64,000 nt of DNA from Cronobacter malonaticus LMG 23826 (GCF_001277215.2 NZ_CP013940.1:3348001-3412000), one strand, 5' to 3'. Positions 40,080 through 52,830 are shown, numbered from the stretch's first letter. A program made the numbers and translations. Notes: generated by a model from the sequence alone, not told the origin.

Positions 40080-41395
40080 CAGCCAAGCTCCTTCGCAAGA
40101 CGCGTAAAGACGTCGCCGCGCTGTTCGAAGTTTTTAAACTGATCGAGGCTCGCGCAGGCAGGCGAGAGCAAGACCATATCACCGGGCTTCACGCGTCCGG
40201 CGATGACTTTCATCGCCTCTTCCATCGTTTCCATGCGCTCGGAAACGTCAGGGCGCAGCGCCGCCAGCGCGTCGCCATCGCGGCCAAAGCAATACAGACG
40301 CACGCGATCGCCCGTCAGGTAATGCGCGAGCGGAGAGAAATCAGCGGATTTGCCGTCGCCGCCCAGCAGCAAATGCAGCGTGCCGTCGAGATGCAGGCCA
40401 TTGAGCGCCGCCTCAGTGCTGCCGACGTTGGTGGCTTTGGAATCGTTAATCCAGCGTACGCCGTTATGCTCATAAGCGAGCTGGAAACGGTGCGCCAGAC
40501 CGCCAAACGTCGTGAGCGCTTTCAGGCTGCTGGCGCGCGGCAAGCCCGCGACATCCGCCAGCGCCAGCGCCGCCAGGGCGTTGGTGTAGTTATGCTGGCC
40601 TACGAGCTTCATCTCTTTCACGTTGAGGACTTTCTCGCCCCGCACGCGCAGCCAGATTTCGCCCTGTTGACGGTTAAGGTGATAATCCCCGACATCAATA
40701 CCGAAGCTCACGCAGCGCTCGTCGGCGCCGCGAACCGGCATAGTCAGCGCGTCGTCGGCGTTCACCACGCACACCGTCGCGTTTTCATAAATCCGTAACT
40801 TCGCCGCACGATACTGCTGCAACCCGAGCGGATAACGATCCATATGATCTTCGGTGACGTTAAGAATGGTCGCAGCGGCGGCCTTCAGGCTAAAGGTGGT
40901 TTCGAGCTGGAAGCTTGAAAGCTCAAGCACATACAGCTCGCGCCCCTCTTCCAGCAGCATCAGCGCGGGCAGGCCGATATTGCCGCCGACGCCGACATTA
41001 ACACCCGCCGCTTTCGCCATTTCACCGACCAGCGTCGTCACGGTGCTTTTACCGTTCGATCCGGTAATGGCGACGATCGGTGCCTGCGCTTCGCGGCAAA
41101 ACAGTTCGATATCGCCGACAATCTCAACGCCCGCTTCCGCCGCCGCACTCAGCGCCGGATGCGCGAGCGCAATGCCTGGGCTTGCGACAATCAGATCGGC
41201 GTTCATTAGCCAGTTTTCGTTGAGCGAGCCGAGATGGCGCTCCACCTCTTCCGGCAGCTTATCCAGCCCCGGCGGGGAGATTCGGGTATCCATCACACGC
41301 GGCGTCACGCCGCGCGCCAGGAAAAAGTCCACGCAGGAAAGGCCGGTTAACCCAAGCCCGATGATGACGACTTTTTTACCCTGATAATCTGCCAT
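40079..41395 (-). CDS. murD: UDP-N-acetylmuramoyl-L-alanine--D-glutamate ligase
   Basis: Adds D-glutamate in the cytoplasmic steps of peptidoglycan synthesis. The 438 residues show the N-terminal [20 protein letters not shown], the P-loop [23 protein letters not shown] and [13 protein letters not shown], in the order of the Mur ligase family. It starts two bases after mraY. Confidence 0.98.
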   Translation of the reverse strand: MADYQGKKVVIIGLGLTGLSCVDFFLARGVTPRVMDTRISPPGLDKLPEEVERHLGSLNENWLMNADLIVASPGIALAHPALSAAAEAGVEIVGDIELFCREAQAPIVAITGSNGKSTVTTLVGEMAKAAGVNVGVGGNIGLPALMLLEEGRELYVLELSSFQLETTFSLKAAAATILNVTEDHMDRYPLGLQQYRAAKLRIYENATVCVVNADDALTMPVRGADERCVSFGIDVGDYHLNRQQGEIWLRVRGEKVLNVKEMKLVGQHNYTNALAALALADVAGLPRASSLKALTTFGGLAHRFQLAYEHNGVRWINDSKATNVGSTEAALNGLHLDGTLHLLLGGDGKSADFSPLAHYLTGDRVRLYCFGRDGDALAALRPDVSERMETMEEAMKVIAGRVKPGDMVLLSPACASLDQFKNFEQRGDVFTRLAKELG

Positions 41396-41397
41396 GT

Positions 41398-42480
41398 TTA
41401 ACGTACCTTAAGCGTAGCCAGGCCAATCAGCACCAGCATCAGCGAAATCACCCAGAAGCGCACGATCACGCGCGGCTCCGGCCAGCCTTTCAGTTCATAG
41501 TGGTGATGGATAGGCGCCATGCGGAAAATGCGCTGTCCGCGCAGCTTAAAGGAGCCGACCTGCAGGATGACCGACAGGGTTTCCACAACAAAGACGCCGC
41601 CCATAATGACCAGCAGGAATTCCTGACGCAGCAGTACGGCGATAATGCCGAGCGCACCGCCTAAAGCCAGCGAGCCGACATCACCCATAAAGACCTGCGC
41701 CGGATAGGTGTTGAACCACAGGAAGCCCAGGCCCGCGCCGACAATCGCGGTGCAGACAATCACCAGTTCACCCGCGTGACGCAGATACGGGATATGCAGA
41801 TAGCTTGCGAAATTCATGTTACCTGTCGCCCACGCCACCAGCGCGAAACCGCCTGCCACCAGTACGGTAGGCATAATGGCGAGGCCGTCCAGACCGTCCG
41901 TCAGGTTTACCGCGTTGCCGGTGCCGACAATCACGAAATAAGCGAGCAGCACATAGAAAATGCCGAGCTGCGGCATCACATCTTTGAAGAACGGCACTAC
42001 CAGTTCGGTCGCCGGTGTGCCTTTGCCGGTGATGTAAAGCGCAAACGCCACGGTCAGGGCAATCAACGACATCCAGAAATATTTCCAGCGGGCGATCAGA
42101 CCTTTGGTGTCTTTACGCACCACCTTGCGGTAATCATCAACGAAGCCCACCGCGCCGTAACCGACCAGCACAAACAGCACGCACCAGACATACGGGTTGG
42201 AAGGGTAAGCCCACAGCAGCACCGACACCACAATAGAGGTGAGGATCATAATGCCGCCCATGGTCGGCGTACCGCGTTTGCTGAAATGCGATTCCGGGCC
42301 GTCGTTACGCACAACCTGCCCGAAGGAAAGCTTCTGTAAATGCGCGATCAGGCGCGGCCCCATCCATAAGGAGATAAACAGCGCGGTCAGCAGGCTGACG
42401 ATGGCGCGAAACGTCAGATATGAAAAGACGTTAAAGCCGGAATAATATTTGACCAGATGCTCGGCCAGCCACACTAACAT
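41398..42480 (-). CDS. mraY: Phospho-N-acetylmuramoyl-pentapeptide transferase
   Basis: Integral membrane enzyme that makes lipid I from UDP-MurNAc-pentapeptide and undecaprenyl phosphate. The 360 residues have about ten membrane helices and the catalytic aspartates in [10 protein letters not shown] and [11 protein letters not shown], plus the loop [14 protein letters not shown]. Length equals E. coli. Start overlaps the murF end by seven bases. Confidence 0.98.
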   Translation of the reverse strand: MLVWLAEHLVKYYSGFNVFSYLTFRAIVSLLTALFISLWMGPRLIAHLQKLSFGQVVRNDGPESHFSKRGTPTMGGIMILTSIVVSVLLWAYPSNPYVWCVLFVLVGYGAVGFVDDYRKVVRKDTKGLIARWKYFWMSLIALTVAFALYITGKGTPATELVVPFFKDVMPQLGIFYVLLAYFVIVGTGNAVNLTDGLDGLAIMPTVLVAGGFALVAWATGNMNFASYLHIPYLRHAGELVIVCTAIVGAGLGFLWFNTYPAQVFMGDVGSLALGGALGIIAVLLRQEFLLVIMGGVFVVETLSVILQVGSFKLRGQRIFRMAPIHHHYELKGWPEPRVIVRFWVISLMLVLIGLATLKVR

Positions 42481-43832
42481 GTCCTGTTCTCCTGTAATGC
42501 GCGCACCACCTCTTCCATGGCAGCACTACGTGAACCTTTCACTAAAAGGGTAATGATGGAATGCTCGTTGATAAGCGTCTTCAGGCGTGCAATCACGGCC
42601 TGCTTATCGCGGAAATGTTCGCCCACGCCGCTGGCGCGGCTGATGCCTTCGCTGAGCGTACCGACGCTCAGGACTTTATCGATGCCCGCGGCTTTCGCCG
42701 CTTCGCCCACCTGCTGATGGCAGGCTTCGGCTTCATCGCCAAGCTCCGCCATGTCGCCCACCACCATTACGCGATAGCCGGGCATTTCAGAGAGCACCTG
42801 CGCGGCGGCGGTCATAGAGCCAACGTTGGCGTTGTAGCTGTCATCCAGCAGTAACTGATTTTCAGCGAGATGCACCGGGAACAGACGCCCTGGCACTGCT
42901 TTAAGCTTCGCAAGCCCGGCTTTAATCGCCTGAAGCGGCGCGCCGACGGCCATCGCCAGTGCAGAGGCCGCGAGCGCGTTAGCGATGTTGTGACGCCCTG
43001 GTAGCGGCAGCAGAACGTCCACGTTGCCCGTTGGCGTACGCAGCGTAAATTCGGTGCCATGGCTGGTGATATGAATATTGGTGGCGCTGAAATCGCTGGT
43101 GTCGAGGTTCGGCGAGAAGCGCCAGACCTTGCGATCACCAATGACGCTCTGCCAGTTCAGCCAGTCATTATTATCAGCGTTCAGAATCGCGATGCCGTTT
43201 GCCGGCAAGCCAGTGAAGATTTCACCTTTGGCTTTTGCCACGCCCGCGAGCGAGCCGAAGCCTTCCAGATGTGCCGCCGCCAGGTTATTGACCAGCGCGG
43301 CTTCCGGGCGCGTCAGGCTCACGGTCCAGGCGATTTCGCCCTGATGGTTCGCGCCAAGCTCAATTACCGCGTACTCATGCTCCGGCGTGAGGCGCAGCAG
43401 CGTCATCGGTACGCCGATGTCATTATTCAGGTTGCCTGCGGTGTAGAGCGTGTTGCCGCATTCGCCAAGAATGGCGGCGGTCATCTCTTTCACCGAGGTT
43501 TTGCCGGAAGATCCCGTCAGCGCGACCACGCGCGCGGGCACCTGTTGTCTGACCCACGCCGCCAGTTCGCCAAACGCCAGACGCGTGTCGGCGACCACCA
43601 GTTGCGGCAGGTCGATATCCAGCTTGCGGCTCACCAGCAGCGCGCCCGCGCCGCCCGCCTGCGCCTGGTCGGCAAAATCGTGCGCGTCGAAACGCTCGCC
43701 TTTCAGCGCTACAAACAGGCAGCCTGGCGTCAGTTTGCGGGTGTCGGTCGTTACCGCGTCGATGTCAGCATCGGCGCCGTGCAGCTCGCCATTCAGAATG
43801 GCGGCAAGCTGGCTCAGAGATACGCGAATCAT
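42474..43832 (-). CDS. murF: UDP-MurNAc-tripeptide--D-alanyl-D-alanine ligase
   Basis: Adds D-Ala-D-Ala to the UDP-MurNAc-tripeptide. The 452 residues have the Mur ligase P-loop [28 protein letters not shown] and the C-terminal [15 protein letters not shown]. Length equals E. coli. It overlaps murE by four bases and mraY by seven. Confidence 0.98.
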   Translation of the reverse strand: MIRVSLSQLAAILNGELHGADADIDAVTTDTRKLTPGCLFVALKGERFDAHDFADQAQAGGAGALLVSRKLDIDLPQLVVADTRLAFGELAAWVRQQVPARVVALTGSSGKTSVKEMTAAILGECGNTLYTAGNLNNDIGVPMTLLRLTPEHEYAVIELGANHQGEIAWTVSLTRPEAALVNNLAAAHLEGFGSLAGVAKAKGEIFTGLPANGIAILNADNNDWLNWQSVIGDRKVWRFSPNLDTSDFSATNIHITSHGTEFTLRTPTGNVDVLLPLPGRHNIANALAASALAMAVGAPLQAIKAGLAKLKAVPGRLFPVHLAENQLLLDDSYNANVGSMTAAAQVLSEMPGYRVMVVGDMAELGDEAEACHQQVGEAAKAAGIDKVLSVGTLSEGISRASGVGEHFRDKQAVIARLKTLINEHSIITLLVKGSRSAAMEEVVRALQENRTC

Positions 43833-45316
43833 GCCACTGCTCCCAGCAGACGCGCCGCGGTGACGCGATCGGAATAATCAAGTCGGCGGGTGCCGACAAT
43901 CTGGTAATCCTCATGGCCTTTGCCCGCCAGCAGCACGACGTCGTTTTCCGCCGCCTGCATAATGGCGTTGGTTACGGCTTCGGCGCGGCCTTCAACGACC
44001 CGCGCGCGGCCCGCATCCAGCATACCGGTCAGGATATCGGCGATGATCGCCTTCGGATCTTCGGTGCGCGGGTTGTCATCTGTGACCACCACGACATCGG
44101 CGAATTGCTCGGCAATCGCGCCCATCAGCGGGCGTTTGCCTTTATCGCGATCGCCGCCGCAACCGAATACGCACCACAGCTTGCCCGCACAGTGCAGACG
44201 CGCGGCCTGCAACGCTTTTTCAAGCGCGTCCGGCGTGTGGGCGTAATCGACCACCACGGTCGGTTTGCCCGGCGCGCTGAACACTTCCATGCGGCCATTG
44301 ACCGGCTGGAGGCGCGGCGCGCTTTCGAGCAGCGCGGCGAGCGGATAACCGAGCGCCAGCAGCGTGCCGAGCGCCAGCAACAGATTGCTGACGTTAAAGG
44401 CACCCATCAGGCGGCTTTCGATTTCGCCATCGCCCCAGGAGGAGCTAAAGCGCAGCGTCGCGCCGCGGTCGTGATACTCCACCGCATCCGCGCGCAGCCA
44501 GCGGCCATGACAATCCGGATTAATGTTGTTTTCCATCGACACCGCGACGGCATCCGGCAGTTTCGCCAGCCACCGGCGGCCCACTTCATCATCGGCGTTG
44601 ATCACCGCCTGCCCGTAATGGTGCGCGGAAAACAGCAGCCATTTCGCCGCTTCGTAATGTTCCATATCGCCGTGATAGTCGAGATGATCGCGGCTTAAAT
44701 TGGTAAATACCGTGGCGGCGAATTTCAGTGCCGCCACGCGATGCTGTACCAGACCGTGGGAAGAGACTTCCATCGCGGCCACGGTCGCGCCCTGCGCGGC
44801 AAGACCTGACAGCACATGCTGAACATCCACCGCAGAGCCGGTGGTGTTTTCCGTCGGGATCACTTTGCCAAGCAGCCCGTTGCCTACTGTGCCCATCACG
44901 GCGCTGGTTTCGCCCAGCCGCTGGCACCACTGCGCGATAAGCTGCGTGGTGGTGGTTTTACCGTTGGTGCCCGTCACGCCAATCAGGCGCAGACGCTCGG
45001 ATGGCTCATCATAAAAACGCCCCGCCAGCGCCGAGAGACGCTCGTTAAGCTGGCTTAAATAGATAACCGGCACGCCGTGGATCTCACGGACTTCGCCGTC
45101 CGTCGCCTCGCCTTTCGCTTCAGCGACGATGGCAGCTACACCTTGCGCTATCGCCTGCGGGATATACCGACGCCCGTCCGCCTGATGACCGACCACCGCC
45201 ACAAAGAGATCCCCCGCCGCCGCCACGCGGCTGTCCAGGGTCATCTCCCGCAGAGCTCGCGCAGGCAGACCAGCTACCCACGGAGCGAGAAGGTCGCGCA
45301 AATTACGATCTGCCAC
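43829..45316 (-). CDS. murE: UDP-MurNAc-L-Ala-D-Glu--meso-diaminopimelate ligase
   Basis: Adds meso-diaminopimelate to the stem peptide. The 495 residues contain the P-loop [30 protein letters not shown], and the diaminopimelate-specific [11 protein letters not shown] motif, which excludes a lysine-adding enzyme. The first codons overlap the end of ftsI by 14 bases. Confidence 0.98.
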   Translation of the reverse strand: MADRNLRDLLAPWVAGLPARALREMTLDSRVAAAGDLFVAVVGHQADGRRYIPQAIAQGVAAIVAEAKGEATDGEVREIHGVPVIYLSQLNERLSALAGRFYDEPSERLRLIGVTGTNGKTTTTQLIAQWCQRLGETSAVMGTVGNGLLGKVIPTENTTGSAVDVQHVLSGLAAQGATVAAMEVSSHGLVQHRVAALKFAATVFTNLSRDHLDYHGDMEHYEAAKWLLFSAHHYGQAVINADDEVGRRWLAKLPDAVAVSMENNINPDCHGRWLRADAVEYHDRGATLRFSSSWGDGEIESRLMGAFNVSNLLLALGTLLALGYPLAALLESAPRLQPVNGRMEVFSAPGKPTVVVDYAHTPDALEKALQAARLHCAGKLWCVFGCGGDRDKGKRPLMGAIAEQFADVVVVTDDNPRTEDPKAIIADILTGMLDAGRARVVEGRAEAVTNAIMQAAENDVVLLAGKGHEDYQIVGTRRLDYSDRVTAARLLGAVA

Positions 45317-47069
45317 CTGTTCCCTCTTCTCGATTAATTACGAATTCACTTTTTTCGCCCGTTGTCAGCGCGTCCGGCTCGATGTTCATGGTGCGCAACA
45401 CGCCGCCCATAATGGCACCGAAAACCGGCGCGGAAACGGCGCCGCCGTAGTATTTGCCCGCCTGCGGATCGTTAATCACCACCACCAGCGCGAAACGCGG
45501 ATTGCTGGCAGGTGCAACGCCTGCGGTGTAAGCAATGTATTTGTTGATATAACGCCCGTCCGGCCCGACTTTTTTCGCCGTACCGGTTTTAATCGCAATG
45601 CGGTAGCCCTTGATGGCCGCTTTCACACCGCCGCCGCCCGGCAGCGCCACGCTTTCCATCATATGCACAACGGTGCGCACGATAGACTCCGGAAAAATAC
45701 GCTCGCCCGGCACAGGCGGATCGACCTTGGTAATCGACAGCGGGCGGTAGACGCCATAGCTGCCGATGGTCGCGTAGACTCGCGCTAACTGTAACGGCGT
45801 TACCATTAGCCCGTAGCCGAATGAGAAGGTGGCCCTCTCTATGTCAGACCACCGTTGTTTTTGTGGGAATAAGCCACTGCGTTCTCCGACCAGCCCCAGA
45901 TTGGTCGACTTTCCGAGTCCAAAGCGTGAGTAAGTATCTACTAACGCTGAGGAGGGCATCGCTAACGCCAGTTTGGAAACCCCGACGTTACTCGACTTCT
46001 GTAACACACCGGTGAGCGTCAGCTCGCTGTAGCGGGCGACGTCTTTGATTTCGTGACCGTTAATCCGGTATGGAACGGTGTTGAGCACCGTGTTTTCCTG
46101 CACCACACCGCGCTGCAGTGCCGTCATCACCACCATCGGTTTCACCGTGGAGCCCGGCTCGAAGACGTCAGTAATGGTGCGGTTACGCATCACGTCTTTC
46201 GGCGTACCGGTAATATTGTTCGGGTTATAAGAGGGGCTGTTGGCCATTGCCAGCACTTCACCGGTGTTTACATCCACCAGCACGGCGCTGCCGGATTCCG
46301 CCTTGTTGAACGCGACGGCGTTGTTAAGCTCGCGGTAAACCAGCGCCTGGAGGCGTTCATCGATGCTGAGCGCCAGGTTGTGCGCCGCCTGGCTGTCGGT
46401 CGAGGAGATGTCCTCAATAACGCGGCCATAGCGGTCTTTACGCACGATACGCTCGCCGGGCTGGCCGGTGAGCCATTTATCGAAGCTTTTTTCGACGCCC
46501 TCAATCCCCTGGCTGTCGACGTTGGTAAAGCCGATGAGGTGAGCGGTCACTGCGCCGGAAGGATAGTAACGGCGCGACTCTTCGCGCAGGTGAATGCCAG
46601 GGAGCTTAAGCTTTTTGATGTAGTCGCCGATATCGGGGTTGACCTGGCGCGCGAGATAGATGAAGCGGCCTTTCGGGTTGGCATTCACGCGCGCAGCCAG
46701 TTGATCGAGCGGAATTTTCAGCGCGTCGGAGAGCGCTTTCCAGCGGTTGTCGAGCGTAATGCCGCCCGCGTCGTGCAGTTCTTTCGGGTCAGCCCAGATA
46801 GCTTTTACCGGCACGCTGACTGCGAGCGGTCGGCCGGAGCGGTCGGTTATCATGCCGCGCGCGGTGGAGACTTCCTGCACGCGCAGCGAGCGCATATCGC
46901 CCTGACGCACCAGCATGTCCGGGTCGATAATCTGCAACCAGGCGACGCGCGCCAGCAGAAACGCCAGAGCCAGCAAAATGCAGCCGCAAAGCAACGCAAA
47001 ACGCCAACTGATAAAGTTGGCCTGTTCTTCCTGACGTTTTGGTTTAAGCGTCTTTGCTGCTGCTTTCAT
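45303..47069 (-). CDS. ftsI: Septal transpeptidase FtsI (PBP3)
   Basis: Class B penicillin-binding protein that cross-links septal peptidoglycan with FtsW. The 588 residues equal the E. coli length, with the active serine S307 in GSTVKP, the SSN motif in [12 protein letters not shown] and KTGTAKKV. One N-terminal membrane helix ([20 protein letters not shown], about 24-43) precedes the pedestal domain. The C-terminal FtsN/processing tail ends EEGTGGRS. Confidence 0.98.
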   Translation of the reverse strand: MKAAAKTLKPKRQEEQANFISWRFALLCGCILLALAFLLARVAWLQIIDPDMLVRQGDMRSLRVQEVSTARGMITDRSGRPLAVSVPVKAIWADPKELHDAGGITLDNRWKALSDALKIPLDQLAARVNANPKGRFIYLARQVNPDIGDYIKKLKLPGIHLREESRRYYPSGAVTAHLIGFTNVDSQGIEGVEKSFDKWLTGQPGERIVRKDRYGRVIEDISSTDSQAAHNLALSIDERLQALVYRELNNAVAFNKAESGSAVLVDVNTGEVLAMANSPSYNPNNITGTPKDVMRNRTITDVFEPGSTVKPMVVMTALQRGVVQENTVLNTVPYRINGHEIKDVARYSELTLTGVLQKSSNVGVSKLALAMPSSALVDTYSRFGLGKSTNLGLVGERSGLFPQKQRWSDIERATFSFGYGLMVTPLQLARVYATIGSYGVYRPLSITKVDPPVPGERIFPESIVRTVVHMMESVALPGGGGVKAAIKGYRIAIKTGTAKKVGPDGRYINKYIAYTAGVAPASNPRFALVVVINDPQAGKYYGGAVSAPVFGAIMGGVLRTMNIEPDALTTGEKSEFVINREEGTGGRS

Positions 47070-47084
47070 TCGCCTGGTCGGTCC

Positions 47085-47450
47085 TTATTTCTGCACCACA
47101 ATATTTTCCTGCGAGGGATCGACATGCTGCATTTGCAGCTTTTCCGTTGCGATCCGTTCTACCCGGCTGTGATCGCCGAGCGCGTTTTCTTCAAGGATCA
47201 GGTTGCGCCATTCGATATCCAGCGCATCGCGTTCCAGCACCAGTTGCTCGCGCTGCGCGGTCAGCAGGCGAGTATGGTGCGCGGTGGTGACCACGAAAAT
47301 CGCGGTCACGATAATGGCGATAAACAGACAGAGCGGCAGTTTCCCGTAGCGCAGAAGATCGCCGCCGATCACGGCAGGCAGCGCATGGCGTTCCGTGCTG
47401 CTAAGCGATCCGGTTACTTTGCTTAAGGTCTCTGTCACCCTGCTTATCAT
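47085..47450 (-). CDS. ftsL: Cell division protein FtsL
   Basis: Bitopic protein of 121 residues that forms the FtsQLB complex. A cytoplasmic tail (residues 1-37) precedes one membrane helix ([20 protein letters not shown]) and a periplasmic leucine-rich coiled coil. Length equals E. coli. It overlaps rsmH by four bases and is followed by ftsI after 15. Confidence 0.96.
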
Positions 47451-48388
47451 GCGCCTGTCCTCTCGGCGACACGCAGTACGGAGCTGCGCGCGCGCGGGTT
47501 CTCAGCCACTTCCGCCTCGCCCGGCATCAGCTTGCCGAGCGCACGCAGTTCGCGGCCGCCGAGCTTTTGCAGTTGCGCTTCGGTCATCGGCAAACCAGCA
47601 GGTACCTGCGGGCCGCGGCTCTGCTCGCGCATAAAGCGTTTCACCAGACGGTCTTCCAGCGAGTGGAAGCTGATAACAGAAAGGCGTCCGCCCGGCGCCA
47701 GCACCTCGACCGCGCCTTTCAGCGCCTGCTCAATCTCTTCAAGTTCGCTGTTCACCCAGATGCGTACCGCCTGGAAGGTGCGGGTGGCCGGGTGTTTGAA
47801 CTTGTCTTTGACCGGCGTCGCGGCGGCCACGACTTCCGCCAGCTCTTTGGTACGGGTCATGGGCAGTTCGCGGTTGCGCTCGACAATGGCGCGCGCGATA
47901 CGTTTCGCGAAGCGCTCTTCGCCGAAGGTCTTCAGCACCCAGGCGATATCCGCTTCTTCCGCGTTGCGCAGCCATTCGGCGGCAGATTGTCCACGGGTAG
48001 GGTCCATGCGCATATCCAGCGGTCCGTCGCGCATAAAGGAGAAGCCGCGCTCAGGGTCGTCAAGCTGCGGCGATGAAACGCCGAGATCGAGAAGAATACC
48101 GTCGATTTTGCCCTGTAACTCGCGTTCGCGAACGTAATCGCCAAGCGCCGAGAAAGGGCCATGAATGATGGAGAAGCGCGGATCGTCAATGGCGGCAGCC
48201 GCCGCGATCGCCTGCGGATCGCGATCGATCGCCAGTAAACGGCCTTGTTCGCCCAGTTGAGAGAGGATAAGACGCGAGTGTCCGCCGCGGCCAAAGGTGC
48301 CGTCAATGTAAATGCCGTCTGGACGTATATTCAGGCCGTTAACGGCCTCGTCCAGGAGCACCGTCGTATGTTTATAATTTTCCATCAT
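47447..48388 (-). CDS. rsmH: 16S rRNA (cytosine-1402-N4)-methyltransferase
   Basis: Methylates C1402 of 16S rRNA in the decoding centre. The 313 residues begin [20 protein letters not shown] and include the SAM site [22 protein letters not shown] and the family motif [15 protein letters not shown]. Same length as in E. coli. Starts three bases after mraZ. Confidence 0.98.
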
Positions 48389-48391
48389 ATT

Positions 48392-48850
48392 TTATAAAGA
48401 CAAATCCTGCAGCCGCTCCGACAACACTTCAGAAGATGACTGCTCAGCGTCGATGTCTTCCCTGACCTGTTGATGCCAGGTCACTTCGTCCCACAGCTCA
48501 AATTTATTGAACTGCCCGACCAGCATCACTTGTTTGGTCAATCCGGCGTGTTGCCGTAAAACGGGTGCTAATAAAAGACGGCCCGCGCTGTCCATCTGGC
48601 ATTCGCTGGCATGGCCCAGCAGCAGGCGCTGCACGCGACGTTCTGCGGGGTTCATGCTCGACAGACGCGACAATTTTTGTTCGATAATGACCCATTCGGG
48701 CAGGGTATAAAGCAACAGGCAGGGATGGTGAATATCGATGGTGCAAACCATCTGGCCGGACGAGGCGTCGTTCAGCAAATCGCGATAGCGCGTCGGAACG
48801 GATAACCGCCCTTTGCTGTCGAGATTCACCAACGTTGCGCCACGAAACAT
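48392..48850 (-). CDS. mraZ: Transcriptional regulator MraZ
   Basis: First gene of the dcw cluster. The 152-residue protein has two AbrB/SpoVT-like halves with the repeated DxxGR motifs [13 protein letters not shown] and [13 protein letters not shown]; it forms rings that bind repeats in its own promoter and repress the cluster. Length equals E. coli. The operator lies 24-57 bases upstream. Confidence 0.98.
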   Translation of the reverse strand: MFRGATLVNLDSKGRLSVPTRYRDLLNDASSGQMVCTIDIHHPCLLLYTLPEWVIIEQKLSRLSSMNPAERRVQRLLLGHASECQMDSAGRLLLAPVLRQHAGLTKQVMLVGQFNKFELWDEVTWHQQVREDIDAEQSSSEVLSERLQDLSL

Positions 48851-48873
48851 TAAAGCCTCACTGAGCTCTGCCC

Positions 48874-48907
48874 TTTTTCACCACTTTATCCCACAAAATC
48901 CCACCCA
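48874..48907 (-). promoter_or_regulatory. MraZ operator (10-base spaced TGGG repeats)
   Basis: On the minus strand TGGGATTTTG (48894-48903) and TGGGATAAAG (48884-48893) are followed by TGGTGAAAAA, giving three direct repeats with 10-base spacing as in E. coli, plus one overlapping TGGG upstream. They lie between the promoter and the mraZ start. Confidence 0.85.
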
Positions 48908-48911
48908 CCGG

Positions 48912-48941
48912 AGTTTACGGAGCGGAGGAAAAGCTTGTCAA
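48912..48941 (-). promoter_or_regulatory. Pmra promoter of the dcw cluster
   Basis: TTGACA (48936-48941, minus strand) and TAAACT (48912-48917) are 18 bases apart, and the spacer AGCTTTTCCTCCGCTCCG is almost the one remembered for E. coli Pmra. It drives mraZ and the cell-wall and division genes downstream. Confidence 0.88.
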
Positions 48942-49386
48942 GCCAGCACCGGGGCAGCCTTCAACAAAAGATTCGGCGCTGACAAAGAGAAAGCGGCAAA
49001 TAAAATCCCTGCCATCCTGACGAGGCAAAATTAACGCTATGAATATTTGTAAGAAAAATGACGAATACACACAGGACCGTTAAAAACCACTTAATACGAT
49101 CGATGAAGAGGACTAAGTGTTGAGTTTGCGACGCGAGCGGCATTTTAAGGGAAAAGCCCTGGAGTTAACAGCGTCAGCTGTGGTTTAGCGCGCTTTTCTC
49201 AACCGTTCGGGAAACGGCTGAAATTAAAAACCTTCCGTCTGCGGTTTGATGAATTGTGATGGTTACAAATTTACACATAAGAAATGATTAGTTACCACTA
49301 ATACGGTACGCCACACCTTCTCTTCATAGTGAGCAGCCGGAGTGTCAGAATGTGTAAAAACGCGCAGGAATTATCCGAATCAAAAG
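48942..49386. other. Intergenic region between Pmra and cra
   Basis: About 445 bases with stop codons in all frames over most of the length. A 60-codon frame at 48961-49143 has no homology that I recognise. E. coli has a similar gap here. No further feature seen. Confidence 0.6.
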
Positions 49387-49411
49387 AAAAGGCAGCCGGA
49401 GCTGCCTTTTT
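49387..49411 (-). terminator. Terminator after cra
   Basis: GGCAGC and GCTGCC (49391-49396, 49401-49406) with a 4-base loop, flanked by A and T runs on both sides. On the minus strand the stem is followed by TTTTCTTTT, 18 bases after the cra stop. Confidence 0.82.
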
Positions 49412-49429
49412 GTCATTTTTCTCTGCGCA

Positions 49430-50434
49430 TTACCGGCGGCTTAAGCTGCCGCGACGATAAAGATTACGGCGAATACGCGTGAGGCCAGGCCGCGGTTTGC
49501 GTGGCTCGTCGAGGCTTGCCAGCACCAGCTCCAGCACGCGTTCCGCGACATCGCGATGGCGCTGCGCCACGGCAAGTACCGGACATTGCAGGAAATCGAG
49601 CAGTTCGTTATCGCCAAACGTCGCAATCGCGAGTTCCGACGGCAAGCGCCCTTCACGCTTCAGCGTTACGTCCATCACGCCCTGCAACAAGGCGAAAGAG
49701 GTGGTGAACAGCGCCTGCGGCATCGGGTGCGTTTCCAGCCATTTCTCAAACAGTGCTGCGGCGGCTTCACGCTCGTAACTGTTGGCATAAAGGAAGTGCA
49801 CGTCACGCGGGTCGTCTTTCCACGCGGTGCGAAAGCCCTGCTCGCGCAGAAAACTTACCGAGAGCTCCGGCAGCGCGCCAAGATAAAGTACGGTTTCGGC
49901 CGGGAACGTGCGCAGCTCACTTGCCAGCATCTCTGCGTCATCCTGATCGGCACCGACGACGCTGGTGAAGTGTTCGCGATCTAATGCACGGTCAAGTGCG
50001 ACAATCGGAAACGCGTCGTTCGCCCAGCGCTGGTAAAAGGGATGTTCAGGCGGTAAAGAGGTGGAAACAATAATGGCATCAACCTGGCGTTGCAGCAGAT
50101 GCTCAATGCAGCGCATTTCGTTATCCGGCTGATCTTCGGAACAGGCGATAAGCAGCTGGTATCCGCGCTGGCGCGCCTGGCGTTCAAGATAGTTGGCGAT
50201 GCGGGTATAGCTGGTGTTTTCAAGATCGGGGATCACCAGACCAATGGAGCGCGTTCTTCCCGCGCGCAGGCCCGCGGCGACGGCGTTCGGGTGGTAGTTA
50301 TGCTCACGTACCACCGCCATCACTTTCTCAACGGTTTTATCACTCACACGGTACTGCCGGGCTTTTCCATTAATGACATAGCTCGCCGTGGTGCGCGACA
50401 CGCCAGCCAGCCGCGCGATTTCATCCAGTTTCAC
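49430..50434 (-). CDS. cra: Catabolite repressor/activator Cra (FruR)
   Basis: LacI-family regulator of carbon flow that responds to fructose phosphates. The 334 residues start [20 protein letters not shown], a typical LacI helix-turn-helix with hinge [20 protein letters not shown], then a periplasmic-binding-like core. Length equals E. coli. Single gene between ilvH and the dcw cluster. Confidence 0.97.
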   Translation of the reverse strand: MKLDEIARLAGVSRTTASYVINGKARQYRVSDKTVEKVMAVVREHNYHPNAVAAGLRAGRTRSIGLVIPDLENTSYTRIANYLERQARQRGYQLLIACSEDQPDNEMRCIEHLLQRQVDAIIVSTSLPPEHPFYQRWANDAFPIVALDRALDREHFTSVVGADQDDAEMLASELRTFPAETVLYLGALPELSVSFLREQGFRTAWKDDPRDVHFLYANSYEREAAAALFEKWLETHPMPQALFTTSFALLQGVMDVTLKREGRLPSELAIATFGDNELLDFLQCPVLAVAQRHRDVAERVLELVLASLDEPRKPRPGLTRIRRNLYRRGSLSRR

Positions 50435-50559
50435 GTTTACCCCTTAACAAGAGTGTTACTCCATAACCTTTCAAGGGTTATAAGTTAAAATCCTTAACAT
50501 CTAAGCGCAGAATAGTACCCTGAGCAACTGCTTTTGCGCGCGCCTGTCGCGCCCGCTGC

Positions 50560-50585
50560 AAAAAAAAGCCCGGCAGGCGCCGGGC
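50560..50585 (-). terminator. Terminator after ilvH
   Basis: GCCCGGC (50568-50574) and GCCGGGC (50579-50585) form a 7-bp stem with a 4-base loop; eight U follow on the minus strand. Confidence 0.9.
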
Positions 50586-50611
50586 GGATGCATAACAAGA
50601 CGGTAATACGG

Positions 50612-51103
50612 TTAACGCATGATCTTTTCGCCGCGGGAGAGGCCCACCACGCCGGAGCGCGCCACTTCCACAATTTTCGCCACGTCGCGAATGCTCGCGA
50701 GAAACGCGTCGAGCTTTTCGCTGGTGCCCGCCAGCTGCACGGTATAAAGCGACGGGGTGACGTCGATAATCTGCCCGCGGAAAATCTCCGCGCTGCGTTT
50801 GACCTCTTCACGTCCGTAACCGCTCGCCTGGATTTTCACCAGCATGATCTCACGCTCGACATGCGCGCCCTGCCCCAGCTCGCTGACGCGCAGCACGTCC
50901 ACCAGCTTATGCAGCTGCTTTTCGATCTGCTCAAGGACTTTTTCATCGCCGACCGTCTGGATGGTCATCCTGGAGAGCGTCGGATCGTCGGTCGGCGCCA
51001 CGGTCAGGCTTTCAATGTTATAGCCGCGCTGTGCGAAAAGCCCAATCACACGAGACAACGAGCCCGATTCGTTTTCCAGCAATATTGATAATATCCGGCG
51101 CAT
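50612..51103 (-). CDS. ilvH: Acetolactate synthase III regulatory subunit
   Basis: ACT-domain subunit that gives valine sensitivity to acetohydroxyacid synthase III. The start [20 protein letters not shown] gives 163 residues as in E. coli; the open frame upstream lies in the end of ilvI. The effector region [20 protein letters not shown] is intact. It starts two bases after the ilvI stop, so the pair is co-translated. Confidence 0.97.
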   Translation of the reverse strand: MRRILSILLENESGSLSRVIGLFAQRGYNIESLTVAPTDDPTLSRMTIQTVGDEKVLEQIEKQLHKLVDVLRVSELGQGAHVEREIMLVKIQASGYGREEVKRSAEIFRGQIIDVTPSLYTVQLAGTSEKLDAFLASIRDVAKIVEVARSGVVGLSRGEKIMR

Positions 51104-51105
51104 AA

Positions 51106-52830
51106 TCAGGTTCTCTCCGTTTTGCTTAACCACATTTCATCCATTCCACCGCCGCGAACCTGCATCGGATAAACGTGCTCGGTGCCGTCCACGGTGACAT
51201 CGACAAACACCAGCCGGTTATTGTGCACATGCTCCAGCGCCTCGCTGAGTTTGCTTTCCAGCTCTTCCGGGCGGGTGATGGAAATCCCGATATGCCCGTA
51301 AGCCTCCGCCAGTTTGACGAAATCCGGCAGTGATTCCATATAGGACTGCGAGTGGCGGCCAGAGTAAATCATGTCCTGCCACTGCTTCACCATGCCCAGA
51401 TAGCGGTTGTTGAGGTTAAGCACCAGCACCGGCAACTCATATTGCAGCGCGGTGGAAAGCTCCTGAATGTTCATCTGGATACTGCCGTCGCCGGTGACGC
51501 ACACCACGGTCTCTTCCGGTAACGCCAGCTTGACACCCAGCGCCGCCGGCAGACCGAAGCCCATCGTCCCAAGCCCGCCGGAGTTTATCCAGCGACGCGG
51601 TTTATCAAAGGTGTAATGCAGCGCGGCGAACATCTGATGCTGGCCAACATCAGACGTCACGTAGGCGTCGCCTTTGGTCAGGCGATACAGCGTTTCGATG
51701 GCCGCCTGCGGTTTAATGCTGCCGCTTTCGCGGTCGTAATTCAGGCACTGGCGGGCGCGCCACTGTTCAATCTGCTGCCACCAGTCGCGAATGTCATCCA
51801 GCGGCTGCTGACTCTCTTCCTGACCCAGCAGCTCCAGCATCTGGCTCAGCACCTGGCGCGCATCGCCAACAATCGGCACATCCGCCGCCACGGTTTTAGA
51901 AATCGACGTCGGGTCGATATCAATATGGAGCACAGTGGCGTTCGGGCAGTATTTCGCGAGATTGTTGGTCGTGCGATCGTCAAAGCGCACGCCGACTGCG
52001 AAAATAACGTCCGCATTGTGCATCGTCATGTTCGCTTCAAAGGTACCGTGCATCCCGAGCATCCCCAGCGCCTGGCGGTGCGTGCCCGGAAACGCGCCCA
52101 GCCCCATTAATGAAGAGACCACCGGCACGTTGAGTTTTTCCGCCACGGCGCGCAGTTCATTTTCACAGGCCGCGGTAATCGCGCCGCCGCCGACATACAT
52201 GACCGGCTTTTTCGCGGCGATAAGCGTTTGCAGGGCGCGTTTGATCTGCCCTTTATGCCCCTGCGTCGTCGGGTTATAGGAGCGCATGCTGACGGTTTCC
52301 GGCCAGACATACGGCAGTTTTTTCGCCGGGTTGAGAATATCTTTTGGCAAATCGACCACTACCGGGCCAGGCCTGCCGCTGGCGGCGAGCCAGAATGCCT
52401 TTTTCAGCACCGTCGGAATATCTTCGGTTTGCTTCACCAGGAAACTGTGTTTGACCACCGGGCGGGAGATCCCCACCATGTCGCACTCCTGGAAAGCGTC
52501 GTAGCCAATCAGCGAGGTCGCCACCTGGCCTGACAGCACCACCAGCGGAATGGAGTCCATGTAAGCCGTCGCGATACCGGTAATCGCGTTGGTGGCGCCA
52601 GGGCCGGAAGTCACCAGCACCACGCCCACCTCACCGGTCGCGCGCGCCAGACCATCCGCCATATGCACCGCGGCTTGCTCATGGCGCACCAGCACATGAT
52701 CAATCCCGCCAACGGTATGTAGCGCGTCATAAATATCAAGCACCGCGCCACCGGGGTAACCGAATACTTGCTTCACGCCCTGATCGATAAGCGATCGGAC
52801 GACCATCTCGGCTCCAGACAACATCTCCAT
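51106..52830 (-). CDS. ilvI: Acetolactate synthase III catalytic subunit
   Basis: ThDP-, FAD- and Mg-dependent enzyme of valine, leucine and isoleucine synthesis. The 574 residues equal the E. coli length. Visible are the ThDP glutamate in [16 protein letters not shown]...[13 protein letters not shown] and the Mg-ThDP motif [20 protein letters not shown]. It forms an operon with ilvH, controlled in E. coli by Lrp. Confidence 0.98.
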   Translation of the reverse strand: MEMLSGAEMVVRSLIDQGVKQVFGYPGGAVLDIYDALHTVGGIDHVLVRHEQAAVHMADGLARATGEVGVVLVTSGPGATNAITGIATAYMDSIPLVVLSGQVATSLIGYDAFQECDMVGISRPVVKHSFLVKQTEDIPTVLKKAFWLAASGRPGPVVVDLPKDILNPAKKLPYVWPETVSMRSYNPTTQGHKGQIKRALQTLIAAKKPVMYVGGGAITAACENELRAVAEKLNVPVVSSLMGLGAFPGTHRQALGMLGMHGTFEANMTMHNADVIFAVGVRFDDRTTNNLAKYCPNATVLHIDIDPTSISKTVAADVPIVGDARQVLSQMLELLGQEESQQPLDDIRDWWQQIEQWRARQCLNYDRESGSIKPQAAIETLYRLTKGDAYVTSDVGQHQMFAALHYTFDKPRRWINSGGLGTMGFGLPAALGVKLALPEETVVCVTGDGSIQMNIQELSTALQYELPVLVLNLNNRYLGMVKQWQDMIYSGRHSQSYMESLPDFVKLAEAYGHIGISITRPEELESKLSEALEHVHNNRLVFVDVTVDGTEHVYPMQVRGGGMDEMWLSKTERT